A stretch of DNA of 64,000 nt from Syngnathus acus (GCF_901709675.1 NC_051095.1:13531456-13595455), one strand, 5' to 3'. Shown: positions 39,901-52,109, counted from the first letter of the stretch. The notes: generated by a model not told the origin, from the letters alone. Numbers and translations are program-made.

Positions 39901-41095
39901 TTCCTATTTGCCAGCAAAGCCTCCGAATCCAACCCCGATCAATAAGAACAATCAAAAGTTGCTCTAGGGTGTTGAAGCCTCATGCCTTTTACCACAAGAT
40001 CATTTTACCTGCACTATTACAACACACTTCCACCACTGTGATTTTTTCTTTTTTCCCCCTCTACGTCGCACCATATTAGAAGGTGGAAGAAATAATTGAA
40101 ATTGATCCGCTTGCTAATTGCGGTAAATGCGTGACATTTGTCGACTGCGTCTTTTCACTGCTGGTGCTACTGACGTCTCCACCAAAACACGTTGGGTGTG
40201 ATCAAATCCCAGCAACTGTGTGTGTGTGTGTGTTTTATTTTCATTTTTTAGATGTTTTTTTAATACATACTAATCAGCCTTGCTTTCCATGCCAGACAGT
40301 TCTGCTGTCCAGACCCGGTAAAATTTGATATTACCGTACGCCGCATTTTTCTAATCCTCTTCCTCCTCATCATCTTTTTGTCTGTATGCAAAGGTGAATA
40401 TTTATAGAACAGTCTTTCTTTCAATCTTTGACAAGCTGTTCCGCGCCGATTTCCACCTCCAGATGGGTATACGTGTTCGCATTTGTCTACCCACGTGAGG
40501 GAATTCATGTGGACGTGGATGTGCGTGAAGCATGTACACACGTCTCAACAACAGGCCTGTTTTGTCTGCAGAAATCTGCTTCATAAGCAAATAGAGTGGA
40601 ACTTCCAAAGTCAGATAGAATCGGTTCCATGCTGCTGGTCATCCTTCAAAACAAAAATTGCCTTGTTAAGAAAAATCATATTTTGGAGAATTTGTCATCA
40701 TCTTAAAACCTTAACTGTACAAGCACTCTTACGCAAGATTTTAAAATATTTACTTGGAATCCAAATTAAAGTATCATCAGATGTTCCCAAATAATAATAA
40801 TCAAGGGCTTGTCTTTTAGAAAACGAATGCCGCAGTGCAACAGTGACATTTTAAAAAGTGTGAATAATTACGCTATGCTATAACAGCACCAATGGTTTCT
40901 GACTTATGTTTATGTCAAAATCTAGAATTTTGTGAAGTTGTTGAAAGACTGCAAGTCAAAGTTTTAAGTAATTTACCAATTCTAATGTATGTAAATTGTC
41001 TTTCATATTAATTCATGGTCCATTTGCCTTCATTTTAGCCTAACCTATGAGACATTTGTCGACAATAAATCTGATATTAAATGTGACCCAGACTA
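36917..41095. other. intergenic sequence, nothing coding recognised
   Basis: A degenerate SINE-like 5' part lies at about 37478-37600 (GTTTGCCTCACTG, TGTGTGGAGTTTGTATGT, GTGGGTTTTCTCC). A short GT repeat occurs at 40217-40232. No exon of slc4a11 or other gene could be supported; the missing first slc4a11 exon could lie in this or the following intergenic stretches. Confidence 0.4.
37478..37600 (+). repeat. degenerate SINE-like 5'/middle part
   Basis: GGTGGTTAGGACGTTTGCCT, TGTGTGGAGTTTGTATGTCC and GTGGGTTTTCTCC follow the order of the full copy at 55214-55576; the B-box region is mutated (GTTTGATTCTTGG). Confidence 0.65.
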
Positions 41096-41235
41096 ATGCA
41101 AGGGTCTTCAATCTTGGTCCTCAGGGTGTGGTGTCCTGCTTATTTTCTATGTCTGCCTGCTTCAACACATCTGATTCATATAGATAATGAGCAAGCTCTG
41201 CAGAGGCTGCAGAATGACCCGGATCGATCATTTGC
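41096..41235 (+). repeat. fragment of a dispersed DNA-type repeat
   Basis: AGGGTCTTCAATCTTGGTCC, TGTCCTGC, CTGCTTCAACACATCTGATT and CTCTGCAGAGGCTG occur in the order I know from a common teleost hAT-like repeat (AGGGTCTTCAATCCTGGTCC...). The right end is absent, so this is a truncated copy. Confidence 0.45.
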
Positions 41236-41449
41236 GCTAAGATATTTTTTTCATAATCCCAAGTTGAAACCTGCCAAACTCGAACCAGTAACAGCACTAC
41301 AGCAAAACTGGACAAAAGTAATTGGAGACTTCCAGTGTTTCTACTTGAGTCTTCTTAGTTCACTTCTGTGTTGCTCCTTTGTTGAGAATCGTACGGCTTT
41401 GAGAAGTGTTACCAAAACCAAAATAAAAAATGCAAATGTGTGTTGAAGT

Positions 41450-41690
41450 AAGGGTATATGTGGGAAAAAGCTGCATGGAGGACTACTGTTCAGCATGTCT
41501 ACCTCATGGTTCTGAGATTTGGGTGTTGTATCTGAGCTCCAGCTTTCAAGTGTGGAGCTGGCACGCTCTCCCCGTGCAAGCACAGGGGTTGCTTCAGGTC
41601 CTCTGGCTTACTCCCATGTTACAAAATGTTAGGCTGAATACTCTCAATTGTCCGTGTGAGTATGAATACTTGTTCCCTGTATAGAAAGTG
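41450..41690 (+). repeat. degenerate SINE-like copy
   Basis: CAGCATGTCTACCTCATGGTT, a mutated B-box region, GTGTGGAGCTGGCACGCTCT, CCCCGTGC and AATTGTCCGTGTGAGTATGAA follow the SINE-like family order; many substitutions and an internal deletion. Confidence 0.6.
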
Positions 41691-42563
41691 TGCGGATGGA
41701 TTTGGTCAAATTTTAGGGAGCGCTTCCAAAGTAATTACAATTAGCCTTTAGCCACGTTCGCTTGTGTGCAGGAAGGAAAGAAGGTGTACCATCTCGTGTG
41801 AATGAGTGGGTCCATGTGTTTCCAGTTTGCAGGTGTATGGTTACACTCAAGCATCTGTCTCCAAATCTACGCTAAAGAGTTCTGGAGACGGCTACAAACA
41901 TCTGCAGCGCGGAACACACCTTCATGTCGTGGGAGCAGCTGGACAGCGATGACAGCAAATCAGTCACTGGCCTGGAACCCCACAGACCCGGACTGGAGCC
42001 TCGCGGCAGTTCACTAGATTGCTCGACATATGAAATTTTCCCTGTGGAGGCAATTTTCTGAGTAAGCGCACCTCCTCCAGAGGCACTTTTACAATGACTG
42101 TCTGCCACAGTATTTCACAGACAGTCTGTTGACACTTTGAATAGGACGTAACGGCTGCAAAACCAAAGTAACATTCAAAAGTGATTTACACTTTCATTGT
42201 ACAAAGATTCCAGACCAGTGTCGGCGGGAATCAAGCTCATGTTGGACAGATCTGCACCTCATAAAACCTTGCGCCTACCTTGAGCAACATACAAAGGCTG
42301 CGATTGAGGGTGATGGATGGCCATGTCGGTTTTTGGTTTGTTTTAGTTTATCCAGACATGACCTTTCCCTAACTTTGACCGTGTGATTTTCCTCAACACA
42401 TTTTCAAATAGGCTCTGATTTTTAGCTCATCTGAAAGCAAACTGGCCGTGGCTAGCAGGAAAGCAACCCTGCACCTCTGAACTGTGAGGCGGACGTGCTC
42501 AGCAGTGCCCCACAGTGCTCCACCATGCTCCACCGTGCTGCCTGTAATCACATTATTTGAGTT
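41691..42563. other. intergenic sequence, nothing recognised
   Basis: Includes a short minus-strand SINE-like remnant near 42460-42500 (CCCTGCACCTCTGAACTGTG, AGGCGGACGTGCT). No coding feature supported. Confidence 0.4.
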
Positions 42564-42849
42564 ACCGTAATTTTCGGACTATAAGTCGCACCGGAGTATA
42601 AGTCGCACCAGCCATAAAATGCCCAAAAAAGTGAAAAAAAACATATATAAGTCGCTCCGGAGTATAAGTCGCATTTTGGGGGGCAATTTATTCGACAAAA
42701 TCCAACACCAAGAACAGTCATGAACGAGCAACAACAGGCTAAACGATAGCTATGCTAACGTGACATAAACACAAACTAAGAGCTGAGAACGGCCCTGACG
42801 TAAAATTCAGAGTTATTCAAAAAACTATTACATAAATAACACGTTAATA

Positions 42850-44253
42850 AAACCATCTGCGTCACTCCAATTCATTAAATCCATCAATCGTCCTTTGTCA
42901 ACAATGCGTGCGCGCCGCTGACGGCTCTTGCACTTAAAAATATTCCACAGGCCCATATAACGATATATAAATTATATATCAAATAACTATTATATAAGCA
43001 ATAATGTTATCAAACCATCTGTGCACTCTAAATCATTAAATCCATCGATCAAATTCCTCGTCCTTTGTCAACATCGCCGCGCGTGCGCCCTGACGTCAGC
43101 CTCGTCGTTATTCCACAGATCTACTATATATAGATAATATATATTGTAGCGTTAACAAAGTTCAAGGAAAGACGTGGGTTTGGTAAACGGCTCTTTATTT
43201 AACAAAACAAACTTACAGGCGTGTGGCGGCGTGGACGTCCAGCCACGAAAGGGGACGAGAGCTCCATACGATAGGACCGGGCGTGCGTAGAAGCCATGAC
43301 CGAGCCCCATGCACCGTCCTCGGACAGCCACCCGGCTGAGCGCCGGCCCTCGACTTCCATCCACGGAGCTGAAAGGCAGCTCGGTAGAGTAGGACCGGGC
43401 GTGCGTAAAAGCATTGTCCGAGCACCATCCACCGTCCCTGGACAGCCACCCGGCCGAGCGCCGGCGCCCGACTTCAATCCACGAAAGTGAAAGAAAGCTG
43501 GACGAGTCGATCTTTGTCCTTTATGTAAACAACCGTCGCGCTGCTGACGCGCGACCGCGACGTCGCGTCGCGCTGCTGTCGCGCTCGCTGCTGTCGCGCG
43601 TCACTCGTCCAGTTTACTTTCACTTTCGTGGATTGAAGTCGGGCGCCGGCGCTCGGCCGGGTGGCTGTCCAGGGACGGTGGATGGTGCTCGGACAATGCT
43701 TTTACGCACGCCCGGTCCTACTCTACCGAGCTGCCTTTCAGCTCCGTGGATGGAAGTCGAGGCCCGGCGCTCAGCCGGGTGGCTGTCCGAGGACGGTGCA
43801 TGGGGCTCGGTCATGGCTTCTACGCACGCCCGGTCCTATCGTATGGAGCTCTCGTCCACTTCCGTGGCTGGACGTCCACGCCGCCACACGCCTGTAAGTT
43901 TGTTTTGTTAAATAAAGAGCCGTTTACCAAACCCACGTCTTTCCTTGAACTTTGTTAACGCTACAATATAGTTATATAGTAAATCTGTGGAATAACGACG
44001 AGGCTGGCGTCAGGGCGCACGCGCGGCGATGTTGACAAAGGACGAGGAATTTGATCGATGGATTTAATGATTTAGAGTGCACAGATGGTTTGATAACATT
44101 ATTGCTTATATAATAGTTATTTGATATATAATTTATATATCGTTATATGGGCCTGTGGAATATTTTTAAGTGCAAAAGCCGTCAGCGGCGCGCACGCATT
44201 GTTGACAAAGGACGATTGATGGATTTAATGAATTGGAGTGACGCAGATGGTTT
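42850..44253. repeat. 1.4-kb inverted repeat (arms about 655 bp, spacer 95 bp)
   Basis: Paired landmarks include AAACCATCTGCG (42850) with CGCAGATGGTTT (to 44253), GTTAACAAAG (43151) with CTTTGTTAAC (to 43959), and GGACGAGT (to 43507) with ACTCGTCC (43603). The centre is at about 43555. Identity is high, with only scattered differences and small indels. Confidence 0.92.
43275..43835. repeat. GC-rich ~113-bp tandem units, two per palindrome arm
   Basis: In the left arm, AGGACCGGGCGTGCGTA recurs at about 43276 and 43389, each followed by a GAGC..CAT(G/C)CACCGTCC block and CAGCCACCCGGC. The right arm holds the mirrored pair. The four units and spacer are CpG-rich in an otherwise AT-rich region. 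Confidence 0.85.
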
Positions 44254-44462
44254 CGCGCTGCTGTCGTCACTTGAAATTCAAATTACAGTAATCCCTTGCT
44301 ACATTGCGGTTCGTTTATCGCGGTTTCATTTTTTTTTTTTTGAATTTTTTTTTTTGAAATTTTTTGAAAAAAAAAAAACACATATAAGTCGCTCCTGAGT
44401 ATAAGTCGCCCCCCCACCCAAACTATGAAAAAAACCGCGACTTATAGTCCGAAAATTACGGT

Positions 44463-45244
44463 ACTTGAATAATAGTAGCCCTAGCTGAAGCTCCATGGTA
44501 CATACATATATCAGGGCTGAAGTGGAGCTGCGATGCTCCCACAGGAAGGTCCCTGATCCAAAACAAAGAACTTTGCACACAAAAAGTTGGTCTAGCCAGA
44601 AATGTAAAGAAGTCAAAGTGCTGCGGTTGTAATGATAAAAGCTGCTGTTACAGCAAAACTTCACCTTGGCCTTCATTCAATTGACTAATTAATCAGTAGT
44701 TGCATTTGGCCTTTAAGCTCCCCTTGAGTTTTCATTCATTATTGAAGACATTTTGGACAAATAGGTCAACTTGTTCGGTGTCAAAACTCAAACGATGATG
44801 TTGTGAATGCGCACAAATAATAATCATATTTGAAGAGACACACCTGAAAATCATGGGATTATTTCCGGTGCATTGTCTTGTTGCTCTTCTACATTTGTTA
44901 CTATCCCACTGACGAGATAAATGGGCATCCTTGTTTAAAATTGGATTCATTTGATGCACTTGAGCCATGTCCTTTTTTTAACCATTGGTTTATAAACCTT
45001 ATGTGATCATTTTATGGTGGTACATTTCAGTTTCCGTAGTAAAACCACATTTTTGCTCAACCGTGCATCGTGTGAAATTTTACAATTTCATCCTGACCAA
45101 AGCAAAGGCTGAAATGAATGATGACTGGTGTGAGGGGAACCAATTAGTAATCAAAAGACAAAGCACAACAATCAGCGAGTCATCACCTTTGGGGCATAGT
45201 GAGTGCTTAACAACACGCTTCTATGATCTTATTCTGTTCTAATC
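44463..45244. other. intergenic sequence, nothing recognised
   Basis: No exon, repeat or RNA gene supported. Confidence 0.35.
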
Positions 45245-45430
45245 TATCAACCCATCCATTTTCTATCACCGCTTCTCCTTTTCAGGTTCAGGACTTGGCC
45301 GGAAAGGAAGACTACACTCTGGAATAGTCGCCTGTCAATCACAGGGCATCTGTTCAAATCATTGTTGCATGGTCCTATAGTCTCCTGTTCACGTGGGAGG
45401 ACATGCAGAGAGCAGTTTCTATTCCAAGTC
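45245..45430 (-). repeat. degenerate SINE-like copy, minus strand
   Basis: AACCCATCCATTTTCTATCACC, CGCCTGTCAATCACAGGGCA and CACGTGGGAGGACATGCAGA are the 3', middle and 5' blocks of the SINE-like family in reverse orientation. Confidence 0.6.
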
Positions 45431-46410
45431 GCAGCCTTTGGAAATACTGCCCCCTAAAGCTCTGGACGTGCAGTACAGTTCTGTGGTAGTCCCCTTTACA
45501 AATGCAAATGCATAACTCTCGAAGAACTCCAAACTCTCAGTCAACCAGCTGTGATTTCAGCAGATTTGGCAGGGGGAAAAAAAGGAAATTTGGGGTCAAA
45601 TACAAAGACTAATCATCAATTGGGTTGCTGTTAAAATGACAATGATTTAAAGGAACAAACAGATGTATCAAAATGTTGCAAAAAGTACACTCAGCTTTCC
45701 TTGTTACCTGGTACGGCATTACTCGGTAGAACTCTGTCAGGATCGGCTGGGTCTAGCTTACGTACAGAAGCATGTAACTGCCAATATAGAGTGAAACATT
45801 TTGACTGGCAAATACAGTTTAATGTACTTTTGGACTTGCATAAAAATAGGTTTGAATGCAAATTATGCATCGCAGACATAATAAAACCATGACATTTTGA
45901 ATACGGCCATTTTGCCGACAAAAGACAAGGGAAGTGAACATTTTAAAGAAAGTGACTAAGGAATGGCTGAAAAGGCTTTATGTTGGTCTCTATGTACAGA
46001 ATGAACAAAAAATATCATCTTGCATTAAGTCAATAAAATACTGCCAGAAAAGTATATTCTATATTGTGCTGTAATTGGCCAGTCTGTGTTTGTGTGGAAT
46101 GACTTTGGCAAAAGTCAATTTGTCACATGATTTGGCTAACTAACAAGTGAGTCTTTCAACTTTGCAAATTAACAGTGCCCTGTAGTCTGTTCAAACAAAC
46201 ACTACAACTGTTTTCCTTCTGGTCAGGCTGAACAAATTTCATCTGAGTGCTGACCAAATGATGAGAACTGGGAACAACGGTCTTCTAGGACAAAAAATTG
46301 ATTTGACCTAAATCAGACGTAATAATGTTTCCACTCTGAAACCAAACTTGAGGGAAACATAGTGATTTACCAAATAATTTGTCATCGACGATTCTTGCGT
46401 GAAATAAGTT
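45431..46410. other. intergenic sequence, nothing recognised
   Basis: No supported feature. Confidence 0.35.
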
Positions 46411-46450
46411 TGTGTGGATGTGTGTGTGTGTGTGTTATGTGTGTGTGTGT
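46411..46450 (+). repeat. (GT)n microsatellite
   Basis: GT dinucleotide tract with a single TATGT interruption. Confidence 0.9.
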
Positions 46451-46866
46451 TCTCTTCTGTGATGTCTGTTACCTTATTAGTGCTACCTCACTGCTCAACC
46501 AGAAAATGTCACCAATCAGGGTCATTATGGCAAACCGCCTCTTTGGATCCCAAATAGTTACTATACGCTCGATCCTTGTGTTCAGCTCTGAAACAGAGCA
46601 GACTTCCAGCAGGGGCAAAGGTTATGTATTACCTAATTGTTGTTCATTAACTGACCAAAACGCATGTGACCTCTTCGTAATAGCTCTTCTTATCAGATTG
46701 CCTTCATTTAACTCCACCTATCACAGTGCATCACAGACCGTGCGAGGTGCCCACGTCAAAAACGTAGAAACTAATTTGGCCATATTTGGCAAAATTCTCA
46801 TGAAGTCCCACTTTTCAAGAGACTCCCAAAAAGGCATGTTTGTTCAACCATTAAATAAATACTAAA

Positions 46867-47014
<148 letters not shown>

Positions 47015-47162
47015 CATTTCGGATATTTGTATCATCTTATTGATACACATCTAATCTCCCACCATAAAATCAAAATATTTGACATTTTACATGACACCAT
47101 ATAGTTGAAGATCCACTCCCTGATTACTGGAGTTTGGAAGCTGTAAAGATAGGTAGGTGAAA

Positions 47163-47221
47163 AGAGAGAGACAGAGATCGACAGAGAGACAGACAGACAC
47201 AGACAGACGGACGGACGGACG
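47163..47221 (+). repeat. GA/GACA/GACG compound microsatellite
   Basis: AGAGAG, then GACAGACA and GGACGGAC tetranucleotide runs in succession. Confidence 0.85.
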
Positions 47222-50200
47222 TAAGGACTGACTAATAGTATAAATTTCTCCATTTGGGATTTTGAAAGTTCAAACTGTGACACACTTCATAACAAGTGTG
47301 GGTTAAATTGGGATGAACAAACATCTTGAAGGCAAGGTGGGATTGTGGTGATAATTTGAAGCAACTGCTGTGGCCCCAGAGAAAGAAGTAACATTAGCAA
47401 GCAATTCATTCCTTTTCTCCGAGGGGCCTGACACAATCGGTGACAGATTACACATGACGGTAGATTATTTCTGTCAATTCATGTGGAGAGTGGAAACCTC
47501 TGTGAGCTACCACTAGGCCTAATGAGCTGTCATCCAAATTACATGATATCAGACAATATAATCTACTTTGGCTCATACAATATCAATACCAGACAATACT
47601 TGGAAAATGATGGTACAGCTCAGGGTAGTCCTGATATCATAAACCAATAAAGCAGTGTTTATAGTGATTGTCTTGCAAAATATTGCTGTGTTGTCATAAA
47701 AATAAAGTACATAATAAATAAAAATAAAAATCTCAAAGATTTATTGCTACATATCACAAACTTGCCTGCCCGTTCAAAGTCCCGTGGTATTTTTAGCAAG
47801 CAATAGTCTTTTGTAACATGACAGTACTACTGCAAGATTTTAGTTTCAATGCAAATTCGCCTTCCTGGAATGCTTCAGACAAACGTAAGTGCATCAAATG
47901 CATTCATGGTTTAGCATAGCCATCAAGTGAATACCAAAAGGGAGCCATCAAGCATTGGCTGTGGTGCCCTCACACCTTCCTCCCCCATCTCCATGCTTCT
48001 CCCGAATGCTTCCTTAATAACTCTTGCCTCAAGCTGATTGGAAGAGAGGACATTAAGGTGTTACTCATTGGCGGTGACCGACTCCCATCTACCTGTGGCC
48101 CTCGCAATCGGAGGCTGCTTGACACGACATCAACGTTGCCTTACTTCTCTCTCTCCCTGTGGCCCAAAGTATAACTTATCACAGCTTTTGGGCAACTTTG
48201 GAGGAGTGTCGCATGACGAGAATGAAAAAGAAAACTGATGCCACGCCAACAGTCACGCTCAATCGTTTTGTTCAAGGTAAGAATGAAAATATTGTTTTAA
48301 TTTAATTAATTAATGTAGTTGGAACACAGAAGAAGCCAATCTATATTTTGCTTGCATCAATTGCTATAAACACACTGTGCATCATAAGTAGCCTTTTGAA
48401 CTAGGGACACTTACCATTCTAGAAAGCTTGCTATTTTATTTGATGATCATTTTCTTTTCTTTAGTTTTGCCAAAACCTATTGGTTTACACGACTATAAGT
48501 AAAACCATGCTACCTCTTCTCTTCACTCAACTCCACTTATATTACTTATATAGCGCGTTCACAACCGCTGCAGCTCTAACAAAGCACTTTATAGAACACA
48601 TGAGATAAAACATTAACAACACAAGAAAAACAAAGCAACTAAATCTTTTCCTCCACTCCCCCTCCTAGAATACATATGAACTTGAAACAAGCTAGCAGTG
48701 CTTTCTCACTCATAAATTCCAAACCATTTCCACAAACTGAATATTCTACCAACGACGAGCATAGGGATGAAAGGGGATGCAACCAATGACTCCACAACAA
48801 CTGCAGTCTTGCCAATGGGTGGATGCGTAAACAATTTACTGACTAAAGAGGGCAATCTGTAAGCGTTTTATTTCCGAAATAACTCTTCATTTTGGTTGCC
48901 ATCAATGATTCAGTAAGCAGTTATGAGTAATGCTGCCTTGTGTGTCTGCACATATTTTAATGTTTGACGGGCAAAAAGACAAATAGACGCGCACCCTGTT
49001 GTACATTTATTGTCTCACGAGGTAGAATATTATCCACACGCTCATTCAGTAGCATTTATATGTGATCCAGAGCCTAATTAAAAAACAAGTGTGCCTGCTG
49101 GTTCTCTGCTGCCACCGTCGCCCACACGTGTTTTTGTGGATTTATTGTTGTTTTCCGGCAGAATTTGTGGGAATGTTGTTTGGTTTGAGAATTGTGCTAT
49201 TCTTAACTAGTCAAATTAAATGACGTTTGTTTTCCTGATAATTTTTTCCTACTGCCCTCGATTCTGAAAAACCAAAACATCCTTTCCTGCATGTATTGTT
49301 TTTATCCCTCTACTTCTGCCCCTCCCATTGTTCTTTGGAGTTAGATTAATGTGTTACCGTACCGTAAAATCCACAAAGGTTGCCCTTGCATAGAAGATTA
49401 GTTTATTAATGCAGCATTTTGTTGCTGATTGCTTAGTGGTCACTGTTTGACCAGCACAGGTGATGTTGAAAGTTCAAGCAAGTATGCAGACAAGGAAGGA
49501 AAAGGCCTCAAAGCTGAATCGCTACAAGGAGATGAGCGTCGTTATTCATCGATGGGAGTTGATGGGGTGAAGCTGCGAGGATTACCATTTGCGGCAGGCG
49601 CATGAAAATGCAAGCCTTTGTGTTCTAATGCAGAAAAACACTCACCTGCAGTTTCTTTCCCACTAAGAGCTTGCAAAATTGCAAAATACAAGACTCGACA
49701 TGCATCTTTTTTTTGTTTACTGAAGCAGGATATTGTCACAATGTGAGCAGCAATCCTATAATAATAATAACATCAATAACATCAGTGTTAGCATCGGGTG
49801 TGAAGTATAGAATTGTATGCCGGCAGGTGTGACATATACTTGTTTTTTCTAGTTGTGTTAAAAATAATCTTTTTTTAGGGTATTAAGTTATTAATTACGC
49901 AATTAACAGACAAACTGGGTAGTGTAATCTTTTTGAGTGGTCCCCTAATCCTTCTTTGTGGAAATGTCCCAGTTTTGGGGCAGTGGCCATGGCCTTGAAA
50001 CAGTTTGAATTAAATTTCCATAAGGGACAATTTTGGTTTCTGTCAACCACTGTCATCAAAACATCAGATGGGTTGTGTTTAGTGAATAACTAGGGCAGCA
50101 GGGGATAAATGGCGTGTGGGACCAAAGATTTCAAAGTTTGTCGCCCCCTCCGTCCACACCCACTGTTAGAATATTGGCACGAGAAGAACCCTAAGCAATG

Positions 50201-50410
50201 AAATGGATTTAATCTCAATCTTTTAAAATGTTCACGACGGGCTCTGTTGTCATTTCCCTTCATCTGCTGCGAATCTGTGTCCAAGAGGTACTGATTTAAG
50301 TCTGGCGTGTGTGCGATCAACTGATGAATAAACGGGCAGAATGGTGCAGAATTAGATAAAACAAACCAAAATGATGCAACAATTCTCAATATGGGATCAT
50401 GAATAGAAGT
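47222..50410. other. intergenic sequence, one small repeat remnant
   Basis: About 48535-48620 contains TTATATAGCGCGTTCACAAC and AAAGCACTTTATAGAACACA, a phrase seen at the ends of dispersed fish repeats. No coding feature was supported elsewhere. Confidence 0.4.
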
Positions 50411-50416
50411 ATACAC

Positions 50417-50449
<33 letters not shown>

Positions 50450-50460
50450 CAAGTATATAT
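50411..50460. repeat. (TA)n microsatellite at the left edge of TIR element copy 3
   Basis: Interrupted TA tract abutting the left inverted repeat. Because TATATA also occurs just right of the element, a target duplication may be hidden in it, but its length cannot be fixed. Confidence 0.9.
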
Positions 50461-50574
50461 ACCGTAAATTCCGGACTATAAGCCGCACCGGATTATAAGC
50501 CGCACCAGCTAAAATTGGGGGATATTTTAGTTTTTTTCTTATATAAGCCGCACCGGACTATAAGCCGCACGTGC

Positions 50575-50930
50575 ACACGGGTTTTTTACAAAGAAAGACC
50601 GTTCACAGAAAGCCTTTTTAAAGTTTTAATAACATACTTTAACATGTCTTTCTAAACATTGCCTGTGACGCAGCAGTAGTACCGCAGCAACACGGAAGTG
50701 TGCACGCGAGTTATTAACAAAGAAAGACTGGACACAGAAATCTTTTTTAAAGTTTTAATAACATACCTTAACATTTCTTTCCAACGCGAGTTATTAACAA
50801 AGAAAGACTGGACACAGAAAGCTTTTTTAAAGTTTTAATAACATACCTTAACATTTCTTTCCAAACACTGCCCGTGCCGCGGCAGTAATACCGCAGCAAC
50901 ACGGAAGTAACACAAGACTAATAGGGCTGG
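50575..50930 (+). repeat. three direct repeats inside TIR element copy 3
   Basis: AACAAAGAAAGACTGGACAC with a following TTTTTAAAGTTTTAATAACA block occurs at about 50718 and 50796, and a variant (ACAAAGAAAGACCGTTCACA) at about 50588. A GCAACACGGAAGT phrase ends the first and third units. Confidence 0.85.
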
Positions 50931-51034
50931 ATTAAAAAAAACATACCCGGTAAAAGTCACTGAGACGCGGCGGTAACACAGCAGCAACACGGTAGTACAG
51001 CACCAACAGGGCTCGTTAAAAAACATACCAGTAA

Positions 51035-51118
51035 AAGTAAAAAAAGAGCTTCATCGTCTTCATCTTCCTCCTGTGCACTGAAACCATCGAAGTCTTCCTC
51101 CTCAGCGTCCGATTGGAA
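51035..51118 (-). pseudogene. acidic peptide remnant, possibly a transposase tail
   Basis: The minus strand reads FQSDAEEEDFDGF followed by SAQEEDEDDEAL. Acidic tails of this SD..E(E/D)DF(D/E)GF kind occur at the ends of some DDE transposases, from memory. An in-frame stop lies a few codons upstream, so no longer protein survives. It may be the last trace of the element's own transposase; this is weakly supported. Confidence 0.3.
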
Positions 51119-51575
51119 TAGCGTTAGATATCCTTCGCCTCACACTTTCTCAGTCTCTCTTTCGTCGTCGCTTTTATGCATTTCTTCGAGTGTGATGAGG
51201 GTCTGTTCATGCTAATTTTATTCATGCACGAAGCGCTAAATTACATTAAACTAGCGAGCGACACGTATAGCTCCAGAGTAGACGGGACCACGAAATAAAG
51301 AAAAGGGTGACGGAAGACAATGTCATCAACATCGACTGCCTTTAGCTTAAAAGCGGCATCATATGCATTTCTTTTGTCCTCCATAATGACGGTTTGTGTA
51401 TAAAAGCTCCCTTTCAGTAATGTCCGTCTTGATCTCGTTCTGTCTCTTCTTCGTGTGAATTATACGCCTATCAAAACACAAACTAGCACGTCTTCTTCGG
51501 CGCATTATCTCTTCTTCGTCTGTCTCTTCTTAGCTCCCTTCGGTTGCCATGGTGATACTTAGTGTTGGCAAAGCT

Positions 51576-52109
51576 TCAGGGGAAGTCGCTTCCATCGTAG
51601 ATGATGGGCTTTTCCATGGTCAGATGATAGAAGACTTTCTTGGAGATAAATCGTGAGAAGGAGTTGTCGAAGATGAGCGCGTAGGTTCCCGGCCGACGCA
51701 CTTTTAGCTGTCCCTGAATGGTCTCTTTGTGAGAATTGCAGCGCGTCAGTGGAATGAGAACCTTTGATCGCTCCAATTGATCATCAGCATTTTCCCGGTA
51801 AACCACACTAAAGGAAATGCTTTTTGGTTCCGAAGAAAACATCCAGCCGATGCTCGGCCCCGCGTCAGCCACCGCAACGGTCACCACGCTGTAACAGCTG
51901 GATTTGATGAAGAGCTCCCGCGAGCCGTCGCCAAACTGGGAAATATCCTCGATGCTGAGCGGGACGGCCATCGTGAGTTCTCCGGACTTGAGAAGGTTGA
52001 TTTCCGAATCCTGTACAGTGGCAACGTTCTCCTCTGGCTCGTCAGGGGCTAATTCTCCTACGCCTATATTCAGGGATCCGGATGGCCTTTGCTCGTGCTC
52101 TGCCTCAAA
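51576..52109 (-). pseudogene. fyco1: FYCO1-like GOLD-domain fragment captured in TIR element copy 3
   Basis: The minus strand is open from just after a TAA (52110-52112) to a TGA at 51576-51578: 177 codons, no frameshift. It reads [20 protein letters not shown], then [58 protein letters not shown] and ends IYDGSDFP. This is the C-terminal GOLD domain and native C-terminus of FYCO1, the FYVE and coiled-coil protein linking late endosomes and autophagosomes to kinesin (family knowledge). The rest of FYCO1 (RUN, coiled coil, FYVE) is absent, and no further minus-strand exons were found. Both sides are bounded by the transposon's inverted repeats. The first Met is at 51971. It could be a retrocopy or a captured genomic exon. 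Whether it is transcribed is unknown. Confidence 0.7.

Larger units (their letters stand above)
42564..44462. mobile_element. TIR element copy 2, a long foldback palindrome
   Basis: The left end ACCGTAATTTTCGGACTATA and right end TATAGTCCGAAAATTACGGT are inverted repeats of the same family as 35486-36847. Nearly the whole interior is also palindromic: 42850-43507 is complementary to 43603-44253 around a 95-bp GC-rich spacer. Between 44254 and about 44330 the right side carries a fragment of another repeat (CAGTAATCCCTTGCTACATT, TTTATCGCGGTTT), and the region next to the right end is unlike the left arm but like the left end of copy 1. So this is a chimeric foldback element. No transposase. 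Confidence 0.85.

Noticed and set aside
43152-43958. Matching open frames on both strands in the palindrome
   Set aside because: They are mirror copies created by the inverted repeat and encode no known domain.
46362-46865. 167-codon open frame
   Set aside because: Crosses a GT microsatellite, no domain or splice support.
51576-52109. Live fyco1 gene on the minus strand
   Set aside because: Only the last domain is present, no upstream exons were found, and transposon ends lie on both sides; treated as a captured fragment.
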